DNA of 64,000 nt, from assembly GCF_000154725.1 (NCBI RefSeq), contig NZ_DS544873.1, positions 4,251,085 to 4,315,084 on the forward strand. Direction: 5' to 3'. Under the pieces are notes generated by a model. That model was given only the letters and a program-made list of their open reading frames with translations. It made no database searches and was not told where the DNA came from. The stretch is from Kordia algicida OT-1 (lineage in GTDB: Bacteria; Bacteroidota; Bacteroidia; Flavobacteriales; Flavobacteriaceae). Positions 25,187-34,958 of the stretch are shown here, one piece after another (the stretch's first letter is position 1; each line of letters starts with the position of its first letter). The translations under genes and the position numbers were made by a program.

Positions 25187-25786
25187 CCAATTATACAGCA
25201 TCAAAAGTTGCGAAATTGCCCCAATAAGAAAGCCAATAATCAGTTCAGGAAACGTATGTGCTTTTAGAAATAATCGCGAAGTTCCTACGAGTCCAGTCAC
25301 TAAAATCAAAATACTCAATGCAAAGATAATATTGAGTTGATACGTGATGCTCAATACGATTAAAAACATTAACAATCCAGAAACGCCCATCATGTGCATG
25401 CTTGCTTTTACTCGAAACAATACAAGCACCAAACAAACAAGCGAAGCAAATAAGGTCGCTAAAAAGAAATCGTACAACTCTGCAAAAATAGATTTAGTAA
25501 TGACTTTTGTCACGATCAAAAATAAAATCAATACATAAACATACAACGGAATTCTTCGTTCTTCTACCTTTCTAGCAAAAATAGAATCAATCAACTTGAA
25601 GCGTTTCAGTAAAATAAAAATCAGAATTGGAATACAAATGGTAAAAATAGAAATGGTAATGACTACATCTATCTTAAAATTTAGTTCGTACAAGCGAGGC
25701 GTGACTAAAAAATAGCCAACAGTTGCCATTACAGGAATAAAAATTGGATGAAATAGGTATGATATTACGTTGAGAAAACTACGCAT
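25181..25786 (-). CDS. PAP2-like integral membrane phosphatase family protein, 201 aa
   Basis: Six or so TM helices. The C-terminal part carries SRLFLKAHTFPELIIGF, which matches the PAP2 motif SRX5HX3D with Glu in place of Asp, and KASMHMMG, which resembles the PSGH-region motif. The first motif (KX6RP) is not obvious, so enzymatic activity is uncertain. It overlaps the end of the PorT-like gene by 6 bp (convergent), and its start abuts the stop of rpoN with no gap, so it is the second gene of the rpoN transcript. Confidence 0.65.
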   Translation of the reverse strand: MRSFLNVISYLFHPIFIPVMATVGYFLVTPRLYELNFKIDVVITISIFTICIPILIFILLKRFKLIDSIFARKVEERRIPLYVYVLILFLIVTKVITKSIFAELYDFFLATLFASLVCLVLVLFRVKASMHMMGVSGLLMFLIVLSITYQLNIIFALSILILVTGLVGTSRLFLKAHTFPELIIGFLIGAISQLLMLYNWL

Positions 25787-27244
25787 TTATATTTTCTTTC
25801 GTAATCGTGCCACAGGAATATCAAGTTGTTCTCTATATTTCGCCACCGTTCTTCGCGCAATTGGATAGCCTTTATCCTTTAAAATTGTTGCTAATTTTTC
25901 GTCGGTAAGCGGCTTTTTCTTGCTTTCTTCTTCAATAACTGTTTCCAGAATTTTCTTTATTTCACGAGTAGACACATCTTCTCCTTGTTCATTCTTCATG
26001 GATTCAGAGAAAAATTCCTTGATTAATTTCGTTCCATACGGCGTATCGACATACTTGCTATTTGCCACACGAGATACGGTAGAAACGTCCATATTAATCA
26101 TATCGGCAATATCTTTTAAAATCATTGGTTTTAATTTGCGCTCATCTCCCGTAAGGAAATATTCCTCCTGATAATGTAAAATAGCGTTCATCGTTACCAA
26201 AAGTGTCTGTTGGCGTTGCTTAATAGCATCAATAAACCATTTTGCAGCGTCTAACTTTTGTTTGATAAACATCACGGCATCTTTCTGAGATTTCGTTTTC
26301 TGACGCGAATCTTTATAGCCTTTCAACATGTTATTGTATTCCTTTGAAACATGCAATTCTGGTGCATTTCGACCGTTTAATGTCAGCTCTAAAACACCTT
26401 CAACGATGCGAATGGTAAAATCGGGAACAATATGCTCAATAATTTTCGTATTCCCAGCATACGATCCGCCAGGTTTCGGATTCAAGCGTTCGATCTCTAA
26501 AATGGCATCGCGCAATTGAACTTCCGTAATATCAAATTTCTGTAAAAGTTTCTTGTAATGTTTTTTGGTAAAATGCTCAAACGACTTTTCCAAAATCGCG
26601 ATAGCAAGCTCTATAGAAGCTGTTGGTTCTTTTCGGTGCAACTGAATTAACAAGCATTCTTGTAAATTTCGCGCGCCAACTCCAGCAGGATCTAATTCGT
26701 GGACAATATTCAGTATCTTTTCAATATTTTCATCCGTAGTAAAGATATTTTGAGTAAATGCTAAATCGTCTACAATATCTTCTAAAGGTCTGCGTATATA
26801 ACCACTTTCATCTACACTTCCTATTAAAAATTCCGCAACTTCACGATCTTCTTCCGAAAGTCGAAACGTATTTAATTGATTTTTTAAATGTTGATTGAAG
26901 GAAGTTCCAGAAGCATACGGAACGCTCTTTTCGTCATCATCGGCACTGTAATTATTAGCTTGTAAACGGTAACTAGGAATTTCATCGTCACTCAAATAAT
27001 CATCAATATTGATATCTTCTGCGGCAATCGTTTCATTTCCATAATCGTCGTCATATTCATTGGATAAATCGGAATCAAAATCGTCGGTTTGCTCTTTTCC
27101 ACTATCTAGCGCAGGATTTTCTTCTAATTCTTGTTTCAAACGTTGTTCAAAAGCTTGTGTAGGCAATTGAATCAACTTCATCAACTGAATTTGCTGTGGT
27201 GATAATTTTTGGGATAGTCTAAAGTTTAGTTGTTGTTTAAGCAT
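25787..27244 (-). CDS. rpoN: RNA polymerase sigma-54 factor
   Basis: 485 aa from ATG 27244 (MLKQQLNFRLSQKLSPQQIQ), the usual N-terminus of the activator-interaction region; an in-frame ATG at 27316 would add 24 atypical residues. Region I (1-50, Gln/Leu rich), an acidic region II (about 65-130), the core-binding domain (about 140-330), the HTH (ADMINMDVSTVSRVANSKY, about 370-390) and the C-terminal RpoN box (ARRTVAKYRE) are all visible. It directs transcription from -24/-12 promoters with enhancer-binding activators. No such activator is in this window. Confidence 0.92.
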   Translation of the reverse strand: MLKQQLNFRLSQKLSPQQIQLMKLIQLPTQAFEQRLKQELEENPALDSGKEQTDDFDSDLSNEYDDDYGNETIAAEDINIDDYLSDDEIPSYRLQANNYSADDDEKSVPYASGTSFNQHLKNQLNTFRLSEEDREVAEFLIGSVDESGYIRRPLEDIVDDLAFTQNIFTTDENIEKILNIVHELDPAGVGARNLQECLLIQLHRKEPTASIELAIAILEKSFEHFTKKHYKKLLQKFDITEVQLRDAILEIERLNPKPGGSYAGNTKIIEHIVPDFTIRIVEGVLELTLNGRNAPELHVSKEYNNMLKGYKDSRQKTKSQKDAVMFIKQKLDAAKWFIDAIKQRQQTLLVTMNAILHYQEEYFLTGDERKLKPMILKDIADMINMDVSTVSRVANSKYVDTPYGTKLIKEFFSESMKNEQGEDVSTREIKKILETVIEEESKKKPLTDEKLATILKDKGYPIARRTVAKYREQLDIPVARLRKKI

Positions 27245-27316
27245 ATTTTTTGGTGTAAAACTCTTTTCAGAGCTTAAAAATGGATTGGTTTTTAGTCGTA
27301 CTATTGGTAGTGCCAA

Positions 27317-27558
27317 TCAAAAATGAGACCATTATTTAAAAATACTATTATTTTTTTAAAAAACAGCGCACAGATATACACAAATATAAAAAACCTATAA
27401 AGGTATTGGAAGCTGTAACACAAAAAATAGTAACGCATTTGCGAAGAAAACGGTAGTTTTTCCTGTAGTTAGAAAATATGAAAGAAAAGTAAGTAAATTT
27501 GGTCATAAAAAAAGCAGACTCGAAAAAAGTCTGCTCTTACAAGTATTATATATCTATA
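27317..27558. other. Short intergenic region between asnS and rpoN
   Basis: Holds the asnS terminator (27508-27536) and the presumed rpoN promoter region; nothing else is visible. Confidence 0.4.
27508..27536 (-). terminator. Rho-independent terminator of asnS
   Basis: On the minus strand AGCAGACT pairs with AGTCTGCT (27514-27521 with 27529-27536) around a 7-nt loop, followed by a run of T. It lies 22 bp past the asnS stop. Confidence 0.85.
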
Positions 27559-29001
27559 TTAAAATTCTGCATTTTGCGGAGTTCTTGGGTAAGGAATTAC
27601 GTCTCTAATATTGCTCATTCCTGTAGCAAACATTACCAAACGCTCAAAACCAAGTCCGAAACCAGAATGTACTGCAGTTCCGTATTTACGAAGTTCTAAG
27701 TACCACCAAAGTTCTTCTTCTGGAATATCTAAGGCAGCCATTTTTTCTTTCAATACGTCCAAACGTTCTTCACGTTGCGATCCACCGACAATTTCTCCAA
27801 TACCTGGAAATAAAATATCCATAGCGCGAACTGTTTTTTCATCTTCGTTCAAACGCATGTAAAACGCTTTGATATTTGCAGGATAATCAAATAAAATTAC
27901 AGGACATTTAAAGTGCTTTTCTACTAAGAAACGTTCGTGTTCACTTTGTAAATCTGCGCCCCATTCGTTGATGATGTACTTAAACTTCTTCTTCTTATTT
28001 GGCTTAGAATTGCGTAAAATATCAATCGCTTCCGTATAGCTTACACGTTTAAAGTTATTGTCAATCACAAAACGCAACTTCTCTGTCAAAGTCATTTCGC
28101 TACGTTCCGCTTGCGGTTTGGTTTTATCTTCTTGAATCAAACGATTTTCTAAAAATGCCAAATCGTCCGCATTGTGTTCCAACACGTAACTTAATACAGA
28201 TTTCATAAAGTCTTCTGCCAAGTCCATATTTCCATCCAAATCCATGAACGCAACTTCTGGTTCAATCATCCAAAATTCTGCCAAGTGACGTGATGTGTTT
28301 GAGTTTTCGGCTCTAAATGTCGGTCCAAACGTATACACTTTTCCAAGTGACATTGCATAGGTTTCGGCTTCCAACTGTCCAGAAACGGTTAAATTTGTTT
28401 CCTTTCCAAAGAAATCTTGTGTATAATCTACATTTCCTTCTTCGTTTAGTGGTGGATTTTTAGGATCTAATGTCGTAACACGAAACATTTCTCCAGCACC
28501 TTCTGCATCACTTCCTGTAATGATTGGCGCATGCATATAATAAAATCCGTTATCATTAAAATATTTGTGAATGGCAAATGATAATGACGAACGCAAACGC
28601 ATTACAGCGCTAAATGTATTTGTACGTGTACGCAAATGTGCTTGTTCACGTAGTTTTTCTAATGTATGTCTTTTCTGTTGAAGAATTGTTTTTGATACTT
28701 CTTCCGGATCAGCATCACCTAAAATTGTAATGTCTTTTACCTGAACTTCTACTTTTTGCCCTTTTCCTTGACTTTCAATCAATTCTCCTTTAATAGCAAC
28801 AGCAGCACCTGTACCAATACGTTTTAAAATATCTTCATTGGTATTTTCAAAATCAACAACACATTGAATATTTTTTATGGTCGATCCGTCATTTAAAGCA
28901 ATAAAACGATTTGCTCTAAACGTTCGTACCCAACCTTTTACAGTAACTTCCTGTAGTAATGTTTCTGAATGTAATAATTCAGCGACTGTGTATGATTTCA
29001 T
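27559..29001 (-). CDS. asnS: Asparaginyl-tRNA synthetase
   Basis: 480 aa. OB-fold anticodon-binding domain at about 15-115 (VKGWVRTFRANRFIALNDGS), then the class II catalytic core: motif 2 region (FRAENSNTSRHLAEFWMIEPE) and motif 3 (GFGLGFERLVMFATGMSNIRDV then PYPRTP at the end). The C-terminal IRDVIPYPRTPQNAEF is typical of AsnRS and AspRS; the RHLAEFWMIEPE signature and length favour AsnRS. It charges tRNA-Asn in the cytoplasm. A -7 box TATATTTG lies at 29022-29029 on the minus strand. Confidence 0.92.
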   Translation of the reverse strand: MKSYTVAELLHSETLLQEVTVKGWVRTFRANRFIALNDGSTIKNIQCVVDFENTNEDILKRIGTGAAVAIKGELIESQGKGQKVEVQVKDITILGDADPEEVSKTILQQKRHTLEKLREQAHLRTRTNTFSAVMRLRSSLSFAIHKYFNDNGFYYMHAPIITGSDAEGAGEMFRVTTLDPKNPPLNEEGNVDYTQDFFGKETNLTVSGQLEAETYAMSLGKVYTFGPTFRAENSNTSRHLAEFWMIEPEVAFMDLDGNMDLAEDFMKSVLSYVLEHNADDLAFLENRLIQEDKTKPQAERSEMTLTEKLRFVIDNNFKRVSYTEAIDILRNSKPNKKKKFKYIINEWGADLQSEHERFLVEKHFKCPVILFDYPANIKAFYMRLNEDEKTVRAMDILFPGIGEIVGGSQREERLDVLKEKMAALDIPEEELWWYLELRKYGTAVHSGFGLGFERLVMFATGMSNIRDVIPYPRTPQNAEF

Positions 29002-29289
29002 CTTTCAAATAATTTAGTCGACAAATATAGTTTATTAGCGAAAACTTATGAAATGCGCTATCACAAATTTTTGTTGCTTAGTTGTATGATGAGCAGCGGA
29101 ATCAATTTAATAGAATCAATAAAATTAGCCAAACAGTTAAAAGGTTACTAAATAAAATTAAAGTCTCATTTTGTACGAAGAGTATCTTTTTCTATTGAGA
29201 GAATTCAACATAACGTAAAAATACGTAGAAATAAAAGGGTATTACCCAGCAAAAAGGGGATTTTTCCCCTTGTTTAAACGCTTGATGTT

Positions 29290-29440
29290 GACATATATTT
29301 GTCATGGCTATTAATCAATTGTAATCTTAATTTGTCTTCAATGATTAAGTAAATTAAGGTAGGTTTGGGGGAACCTATAAAGTCTGAATGCTGTATCCAC
29401 AGCTTCAGGCTTTATTTCATTTACAGCAGTTTGTAAATGA
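29290..29440 (+). ncRNA. Candidate structured non-coding RNA with three hairpins
   Basis: TATATTTG at 29292-29299 fits the -7 consensus TAnnTTTG, with CTTG about 21 nt upstream in the -33 position. Downstream are three successive stem-loops: AGGTT/AACCT (29361-29376), a longer imperfect stem starting AAAGTCTGAA and ending TTCAGGCTTT (29379-29413), and CATTTACA/TGTAAATG (29418-29439, perfect 8 bp). There is no ORF across it. This could be a small RNA or the remnant of a leader. Inference from structure only. Confidence 0.35.
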
Positions 29441-29567
29441 ATTGCTCCTGTTTCTGCTAAAAATTTGATTGCCAATCTTAACTATTTAACGTGAGTTCGA
29501 TGTAAGAACTTTAGTTTGAAACTTTTCTTTTCCGAAGTATAGCAGGAGTTTTTCGTTAAAATTTTCG

Positions 29568-29782
29568 AAACCTTGGAGAAAATTTAGAAAAACTCATGCG
29601 GTTTTAGTTTTTCCCAAAAAGAAAAACCAAAAATACCTCTGGAAAAGTTCCCTTTCTTTTGTTTCTTTTCTTTGGGTAAGCAAAGAAAACGAAAATAAAA
29701 CCCTAAAAATGAATTATATTACAGGATTATTTCTAAAATTACTATAAATATAAATTGAATGATTTATATCGAACTGACGTTA
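29568..29782. repeat. Dispersed hairpin-rich repeat, copy 2 (215 bp)
   Basis: Same sequence family as 18938-19175, without the ~25-bp replacement and so with an intact second hairpin (TTTTCTTTG/CAAAGAAAA). It ends one base before the stop codon of the MMPL gene. Confidence 0.85.
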
Positions 29783-29783
29783 T

Positions 29784-32201
29784 TTATTCTTTTTTATCTT
29801 TTCGTTTTGAAAGTTCCGATAGTTTTCGGTTTACCTTTTCAGGGAGAATTCTAAAGTTTGGTTCTTTCACTGTGCGTTTGTTGGCAATGCTTCTTTCTAG
29901 CGAAAGCAATAAGGAAGGCAACAACAGTAAGTTTGCTAACATGGCAAACAGTAGTGTTGCAGAAACCAATCCGCCTAAAGCAACCGTTCCGCCAAAACTA
30001 GAAATCATAAATACCGAGAATCCAAAGAATAATACAATAGATGTGTAAAACATGCTGACACCAGTTTCGCGCAAGGCAGCATATACAGATTTACGAATCT
30101 TCCAATTGCTACTGCGTAATTCTTGACGGTATTTTGCCAAGAAATGAATTGTGTCGTCCACAGAAATACCAAAAGCAATACTAAATACCAAAATGGTAGA
30201 AGGTTTGATAGGAACGCCTAAAAAGCCCATCATTCCCGCAGTAATGAGTAACGGAAGTAAGTTGGGAACTAACGAAACCAAAATCATTCGGAAAGAACGG
30301 AATAAATACGCCATAAACAGCGAAATCAAAAAGATGGCAAGCGATAATGACATGATTAAATTATCGACTAAATATTTTGTTCCTTTCAAGAAAACCAATG
30401 CTTTTCCTGTAAGCGTGACATCATATTTGTCTTTAAAAGTATTGTCTATTTTTGCGCGTAAATTTTCTTCGATACGTTCCATTTTATCGGTTCCGATATC
30501 TTTCATAAACGTTGTAATACGTGCGTACCTTCCGGTAGAATCTACAAAGCTTGTCAGCAGATTGGTCTCTGATTTCGATTTTCCAGCGTATGCCAAAATC
30601 CAATTGTTTTCATTGGAAGTGGGTAAGGTGTAGTTTTTTGCCAATCCTCCAAAATAGGCTTGTCGCGAGTATTTTGCCAAACTTACTACAGACATAGGCT
30701 GAGATAATTCTGGAGTTTCCACGATTAATTCTTCAAACTTATCCATTCGCTTCAAAGTAGAAAGTCGTGTGACACCATTTTTACGTTTGGTATCAATCAA
30801 AATTTCTAATGGCATGATGCCGTCAAATTCTTTTTCAAAAAAGCGAATATCTTTAAAGAAATCGGCGCGTTGTGGCATATCTTCAATTAAACTTCCAGAA
30901 ATTCGAATTTGATATATTCCAATGATACTTAAAACCAATAATGCAACAGAAGTGATATATACTGCAAATCGGTGGTGACGAACTGTGTGTTCCATCCAAC
31001 CAACAAAAGCACCAATCCAACGTTTGTTTAAGTGATTTAAATGTTTCTGTTTTGGCAATGCCATAAAACTATATATGATTGGAATGATAAGCAGCGAGAG
31101 TATAAAAATCGCAATGATATTAATGGAAGCCACAATACCAAATTCCTTTAAAAGCTTACTTTCAGTGATGATAAATGTAGCAAAACCAGCGGCAGTCGTA
31201 ACATTGGTCATTAAGGTTGCATTTCCAATTTTAGAAATTACACGTTGCAACGACTTTGCCTGATTTCCGTGTTTTTTTATTTCTTGCTGATATTTATTGA
31301 TGAAGAAGATACAATTTGGAATTCCAATCACAATGATTAATGGCGGAATTAACGCGGTAAGTACCGTAATTTCATAATGCAATAATCCTAAGATTCCGAA
31401 TGCCCACATGACACCAATAATTACCACAACCATAGAAATGAACGTAGCGCGAAACGATCGGAAGAAAAAGAAAAATATCAAACTTGTAATGAGCAATGCC
31501 GCTCCAATGAACAAACCGATTTCATCAACAATGTTTTGTGAGTTGAGCGTACGAATGTATGGCATACCAGAAACGCGCAAATCGAGTCCAGTTTCTTCTT
31601 CAAACTCAGCAATTATCGGAAGAATTTCATCATAAATAAAATCTTTACGAACAATGGTGTTTACAATTTCTTTATCGAGATAAACCGCCGTACGAATGGT
31701 TCCTTCGTCATTAAATAATAAACTTTTGTAAAAAGGCAGGTTTTTAAAGAGTTCGTCACGAATTTCATCAACTTGTTCTTGTGTTTTAATTTCGCCTTTT
31801 ACAAGATTATCAAGTGCAAATCGTTGATTTTCTTCGTCTTTAACAAGTTTTTTGAGATTTTCGGTAGAAATTACAGCACTTACTTCGGGTTTTGCATTGA
31901 ATTTTTTACTCAGTCGATTCCAAGCATTGAATTTTTCAGTTGTAAATAATGTACTGTCTTTTACGGCAAGAATGATTAGGTTTCCTTCTTCCCCAAAAAT
32001 ATCAAGGAATTTATTGTATTCAATGTTTACAGGATGATTGTCAGGTAGGAGATTTGCTTCCGTATACGAGAAACGCATATTTTTCCATTGATATCCCAAA
32101 AATACGGTCATACCAATGACAAGTGTAAGAATGATGATTCTGTTTCTAAGAATTAGTCTCGCAACACTTGCCCAGAAGCGCGTATTTATCCATTTAATCA
32201 T
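29784..32201 (-). CDS. MMPL/RND-family transporter, 805 aa
   Basis: Two-fold RND architecture: TM1 (about 15-36), a periplasmic loop (40-215), five TMs (about 225-385) with ALIPPLIIVIGIPNCIFFINKYQQE, TM7 (about 412-432), a second loop (435-625), and five TMs (about 628-780) with STILVFSIAFGISVDDTIHFLAKYRQE, where the DD is the usual proton-relay region of MMPL/SSD proteins. It probably exports lipids or hydrophobic molecules across the inner membrane. The protein that acts next to it in transcription order is a DUF5686 outer-membrane protein encoded just upstream (48 bp gap). A -7-like TAAATTTG lies at 32221-32228. Confidence 0.85.
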   Translation of the reverse strand: MIKWINTRFWASVARLILRNRIIILTLVIGMTVFLGYQWKNMRFSYTEANLLPDNHPVNIEYNKFLDIFGEEGNLIILAVKDSTLFTTEKFNAWNRLSKKFNAKPEVSAVISTENLKKLVKDEENQRFALDNLVKGEIKTQEQVDEIRDELFKNLPFYKSLLFNDEGTIRTAVYLDKEIVNTIVRKDFIYDEILPIIAEFEEETGLDLRVSGMPYIRTLNSQNIVDEIGLFIGAALLITSLIFFFFFRSFRATFISMVVVIIGVMWAFGILGLLHYEITVLTALIPPLIIVIGIPNCIFFINKYQQEIKKHGNQAKSLQRVISKIGNATLMTNVTTAAGFATFIITESKLLKEFGIVASINIIAIFILSLLIIPIIYSFMALPKQKHLNHLNKRWIGAFVGWMEHTVRHHRFAVYITSVALLVLSIIGIYQIRISGSLIEDMPQRADFFKDIRFFEKEFDGIMPLEILIDTKRKNGVTRLSTLKRMDKFEELIVETPELSQPMSVVSLAKYSRQAYFGGLAKNYTLPTSNENNWILAYAGKSKSETNLLTSFVDSTGRYARITTFMKDIGTDKMERIEENLRAKIDNTFKDKYDVTLTGKALVFLKGTKYLVDNLIMSLSLAIFLISLFMAYLFRSFRMILVSLVPNLLPLLITAGMMGFLGVPIKPSTILVFSIAFGISVDDTIHFLAKYRQELRSSNWKIRKSVYAALRETGVSMFYTSIVLFFGFSVFMISSFGGTVALGGLVSATLLFAMLANLLLLPSLLLSLERSIANKRTVKEPNFRILPEKVNRKLSELSKRKDKKE

Positions 32202-32248
32202 TGTATCATTTTTGCTCGTGCAAATTTAACAAAAACGATTGAAGGCAA

Positions 32249-34771
32249 CTAGAATCCTAAACTAAAATAATAAGTGAACTTAAATGACAGGTTATCTTCA
32301 AACTCAGGCAGGTGATATGCACCGTAGCGATACATAAAACTCAATCCAAAACCTGCAAATAGTTTGTTGATTTCAAATCCAGATTCAGAAAAACCGTGTT
32401 CTAACGAATTGAATTGTTGTCCTAAATGGCGTTCAATATTGTCTGCATCACCAATAGCAAAACGTGTAATTAAGGTTAATTCTGGACGAAACCCTTTGGT
32501 AATTTTAAACGGTTTGAATTGGTGTTTTGCTTGAAACATCGCGTATCTGTCGGAGAAAAATTCGTTAAAGTACATAGTTTCAAAACTGTTTCTTCCAGCA
32601 ATCGAAAAACGCTGTAAAAGTACGTCTTTGTTAGGATTGTTTGGTGATGTATGATATAAATGTGAGATGGGAATGTCGCCAATTCCCAAACCACCTTTTA
32701 GTAAAAAGGAAGTCACACCTTTGTCAATTGGTCGAATTTCATGCACAATACGCGCATCAAGTTTTGTATAATCAAAATCGCCGCCTAGGAAACCATCAAA
32801 ACTTTTGGTTGCCTGAAATGCAAATTGTGGAAATCCTCTTTTGATTTCATTACGTCCATGACGATTTTGCATGTATTCGCTAAACGGATTCCATTGTACA
32901 GAAAGTGTAGCTTCTGTGATGTCGTACGCGTTAAATATTTCGCCATTATTCACAAAACCATAGTCGTACGTAGATTCTACATTGCTTCTAGAAAGCATTA
33001 AATTTGCATGTGTTTTGGCAGTAATTTGGTGTTCAATGTTTGCGGTAAGACGTTTTATTTCGTAAAAAAGATCGATATTAAACAATCGTGGTTCAAAAAG
33101 TGAAAACGCACGTCTGTCTGTGATAAAACGAGAGCTTCCTGTTTCAACTAAATCGTCCGTATAGGAAATTCCAAACCATGTTTGTGTTCGTTTGTCTAAT
33201 CGTGCTGCGCCGCCAACTCCAAATTTAAAATCTTTGTCGCGCGTTCCATACACGCCATAACCATTTAGGCGATATTTGGTAGAAAAATTGGCATTTGTTA
33301 CACCACCAAGTCCCAAACGAAATGCTTCATAATTATTGTACTTTACTAAGTAGCGTAAATCTAAATCGATATATTTTGTTGGATAATATCCTTTCAACAG
33401 TTTTCGTGCTAAGTAAATATCTTTTTCTACGCCTTCTTCTTCCACAATACTATCTAAAACAACATAAGTTTCTTTGCCACGATCAGTGATCTTTTCCGTT
33501 CGAAATTGTTCCCAATAGGCTTCGTCTCTGTTGTGTGCTTTGTCATCAATTTCAATTGCCAATCCGCGCCCTTGAATGGTTACAGGTTCGTTGATGGCTA
33601 AGTCGAAGTTTTGTGTTTTAGAAGTCAAATACACAAAGTCACTAACATCTTGTTTGTTAGTTCGAGTAGTTTTTGTGCTGTCTTGCGGTGTGCCGCGTTG
33701 TACTTTAATTGTTTGTCCAAAAAGTGATACAGAATCGTCTGTTTTTCCTTTACGGATTTGAATTTCTTTGTCGGTCGGAAACCAAACTTCGAAGGTTTGA
33801 TTGTATTCAAAATTTTGAACGGCTTTAATGTCAATGACACCTTTTATTTCTGCAATTCCTTTTTGCAGTGCGTACGATTCACGATCGATATATAAAATAC
33901 CTTCTAATCCAGAAGTTTTCCCTTTTTTCTTCGGGCTGTAATAAATCATGTATGATTCGCGATTGCTGTTACTAACCGTATCAAGTATTTTATAGTTGTA
34001 TTTGGAAAGTGCATTTCCTGCCATTGGACCTGTGTAGGAAGTTCCAAAAAGCTCATATTTACCTTTATAGAAGGAGAACGACTGAATTTTAATACCTAAT
34101 ATTTCATAAATAGGTTCTTTAAAACCTGCCATACGTGTGGCTAAAATCTTTTCGCGCTTTCCTTTGGAGGAACTAAATGAAACTTCACTCACTTTTTCGG
34201 TCATGTACAGATGACTTCTCGTGAGTTCTTTTTTAAAGCTGTAATTGGAAGAATCTACTTCTTTAAAAACAAGCTTTCCATCTTTTTTTGTAAAGATAGA
34301 ATCAATTTGTCCGTTGATAGAATCAGGATTCGCGGTTACTAAAAGTTTGTTATAGGAATTGAGTTTAAACGAATTCAGTTTACGCTCAGGATCGTTTTGT
34401 TTTTTATTAGCAATGGCATCACGCATAATTTGCAAAGCGGGATTTTCTTTATTGTATAAAACCACAGCATCCAATGCTTCTTGTGAAGGATCGAGTTGTA
34501 TTTTAAGATATGTTGTGTTTTTATCAATAGGAATCGTCACCGTTTTGTAGCCGATGTATGAAACTTTGATAGAGGGAATATTCTGTTTCAAATCTAACGT
34601 AAACTTTCCTTCTGCGTCGGTAATTGTTCCTTTGGTAGGGGAAATAAAAATATTGGCAAATGGCAATGCTTCCTTAGATTGTTTGTCAGTTACAACTCCC
34701 GAAATTCGTTGCTGTGCAAAAGCAGTAATAGAAGTGAATGCTAAAATAAAAATCAGCAAAGATTTTTTCAT
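32249..34771 (-). CDS. DUF5686 outer-membrane protein with carboxypeptidase-regulatory-like domain
   Basis: 840 aa. Signal peptide at 1-19 (ending TAFAQ). CarboxypepD_reg-like beta-sandwich at about 22-105 (ISGVVTDKQSKEALPFANIFI ... DAEGKFTLDL), then a long DUF5686 region (about 110-840) whose C-terminal half has repeated beta-strand patterns and ends FKFTYYFSLGF, a terminal Phe typical of barrels. Common in Bacteroidota, generally of unknown function. Probably in one transcript with the MMPL exporter. Confidence 0.85.
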   Translation of the reverse strand: MKKSLLIFILAFTSITAFAQQRISGVVTDKQSKEALPFANIFISPTKGTITDAEGKFTLDLKQNIPSIKVSYIGYKTVTIPIDKNTTYLKIQLDPSQEALDAVVLYNKENPALQIMRDAIANKKQNDPERKLNSFKLNSYNKLLVTANPDSINGQIDSIFTKKDGKLVFKEVDSSNYSFKKELTRSHLYMTEKVSEVSFSSSKGKREKILATRMAGFKEPIYEILGIKIQSFSFYKGKYELFGTSYTGPMAGNALSKYNYKILDTVSNSNRESYMIYYSPKKKGKTSGLEGILYIDRESYALQKGIAEIKGVIDIKAVQNFEYNQTFEVWFPTDKEIQIRKGKTDDSVSLFGQTIKVQRGTPQDSTKTTRTNKQDVSDFVYLTSKTQNFDLAINEPVTIQGRGLAIEIDDKAHNRDEAYWEQFRTEKITDRGKETYVVLDSIVEEEGVEKDIYLARKLLKGYYPTKYIDLDLRYLVKYNNYEAFRLGLGGVTNANFSTKYRLNGYGVYGTRDKDFKFGVGGAARLDKRTQTWFGISYTDDLVETGSSRFITDRRAFSLFEPRLFNIDLFYEIKRLTANIEHQITAKTHANLMLSRSNVESTYDYGFVNNGEIFNAYDITEATLSVQWNPFSEYMQNRHGRNEIKRGFPQFAFQATKSFDGFLGGDFDYTKLDARIVHEIRPIDKGVTSFLLKGGLGIGDIPISHLYHTSPNNPNKDVLLQRFSIAGRNSFETMYFNEFFSDRYAMFQAKHQFKPFKITKGFRPELTLITRFAIGDADNIERHLGQQFNSLEHGFSESGFEINKLFAGFGLSFMYRYGAYHLPEFEDNLSFKFTYYFSLGF

Positions 34772-34900
34772 CTGTTATGGTATGTTTTAATAGATCAGAT
34801 ATAGTTGGTCGATATTATTATGTATTGCTATCAATTTTTGTTTGACAATATATAATTGCAGACCTTATTATTTATAACGAATATAATCCTATAATGTTAC

Positions 34901-34933
34901 AAAAATAAAGCGACCATTGGTCGCTTTATTTTT
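34901..34933. terminator. Bidirectional terminator after frr
   Basis: A perfect 15-bp stem (arms 34901-34915 and 34919-34933, core AAAGCGACC) with a 3-nt loop, A-run on one side and T-run on the other. It ends frr on the minus strand. Confidence 0.85.
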
Positions 34934-34958
34934 AGTTTATTATAAGTTTAACGTTTTT

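Larger units (their letters stand above)
29002..29783. other. 782-bp non-coding region: candidate ncRNA and dispersed repeat
   Basis: No ORF. It contains a palindromic AAGGGGATTTTTCCCCTT block (about 29256-29273), a plus-strand promoter-like pair, three consecutive hairpins (29361-29439, listed separately) and the second dispersed repeat (29568-29782), which runs to the stop of the MMPL gene. Confidence 0.6.

Noticed and set aside
29755-30048. 97-aa plus-strand ORF over the MMPL gene end
   Set aside because: Antisense shadow of the RND transporter C-terminus and the dispersed repeat.
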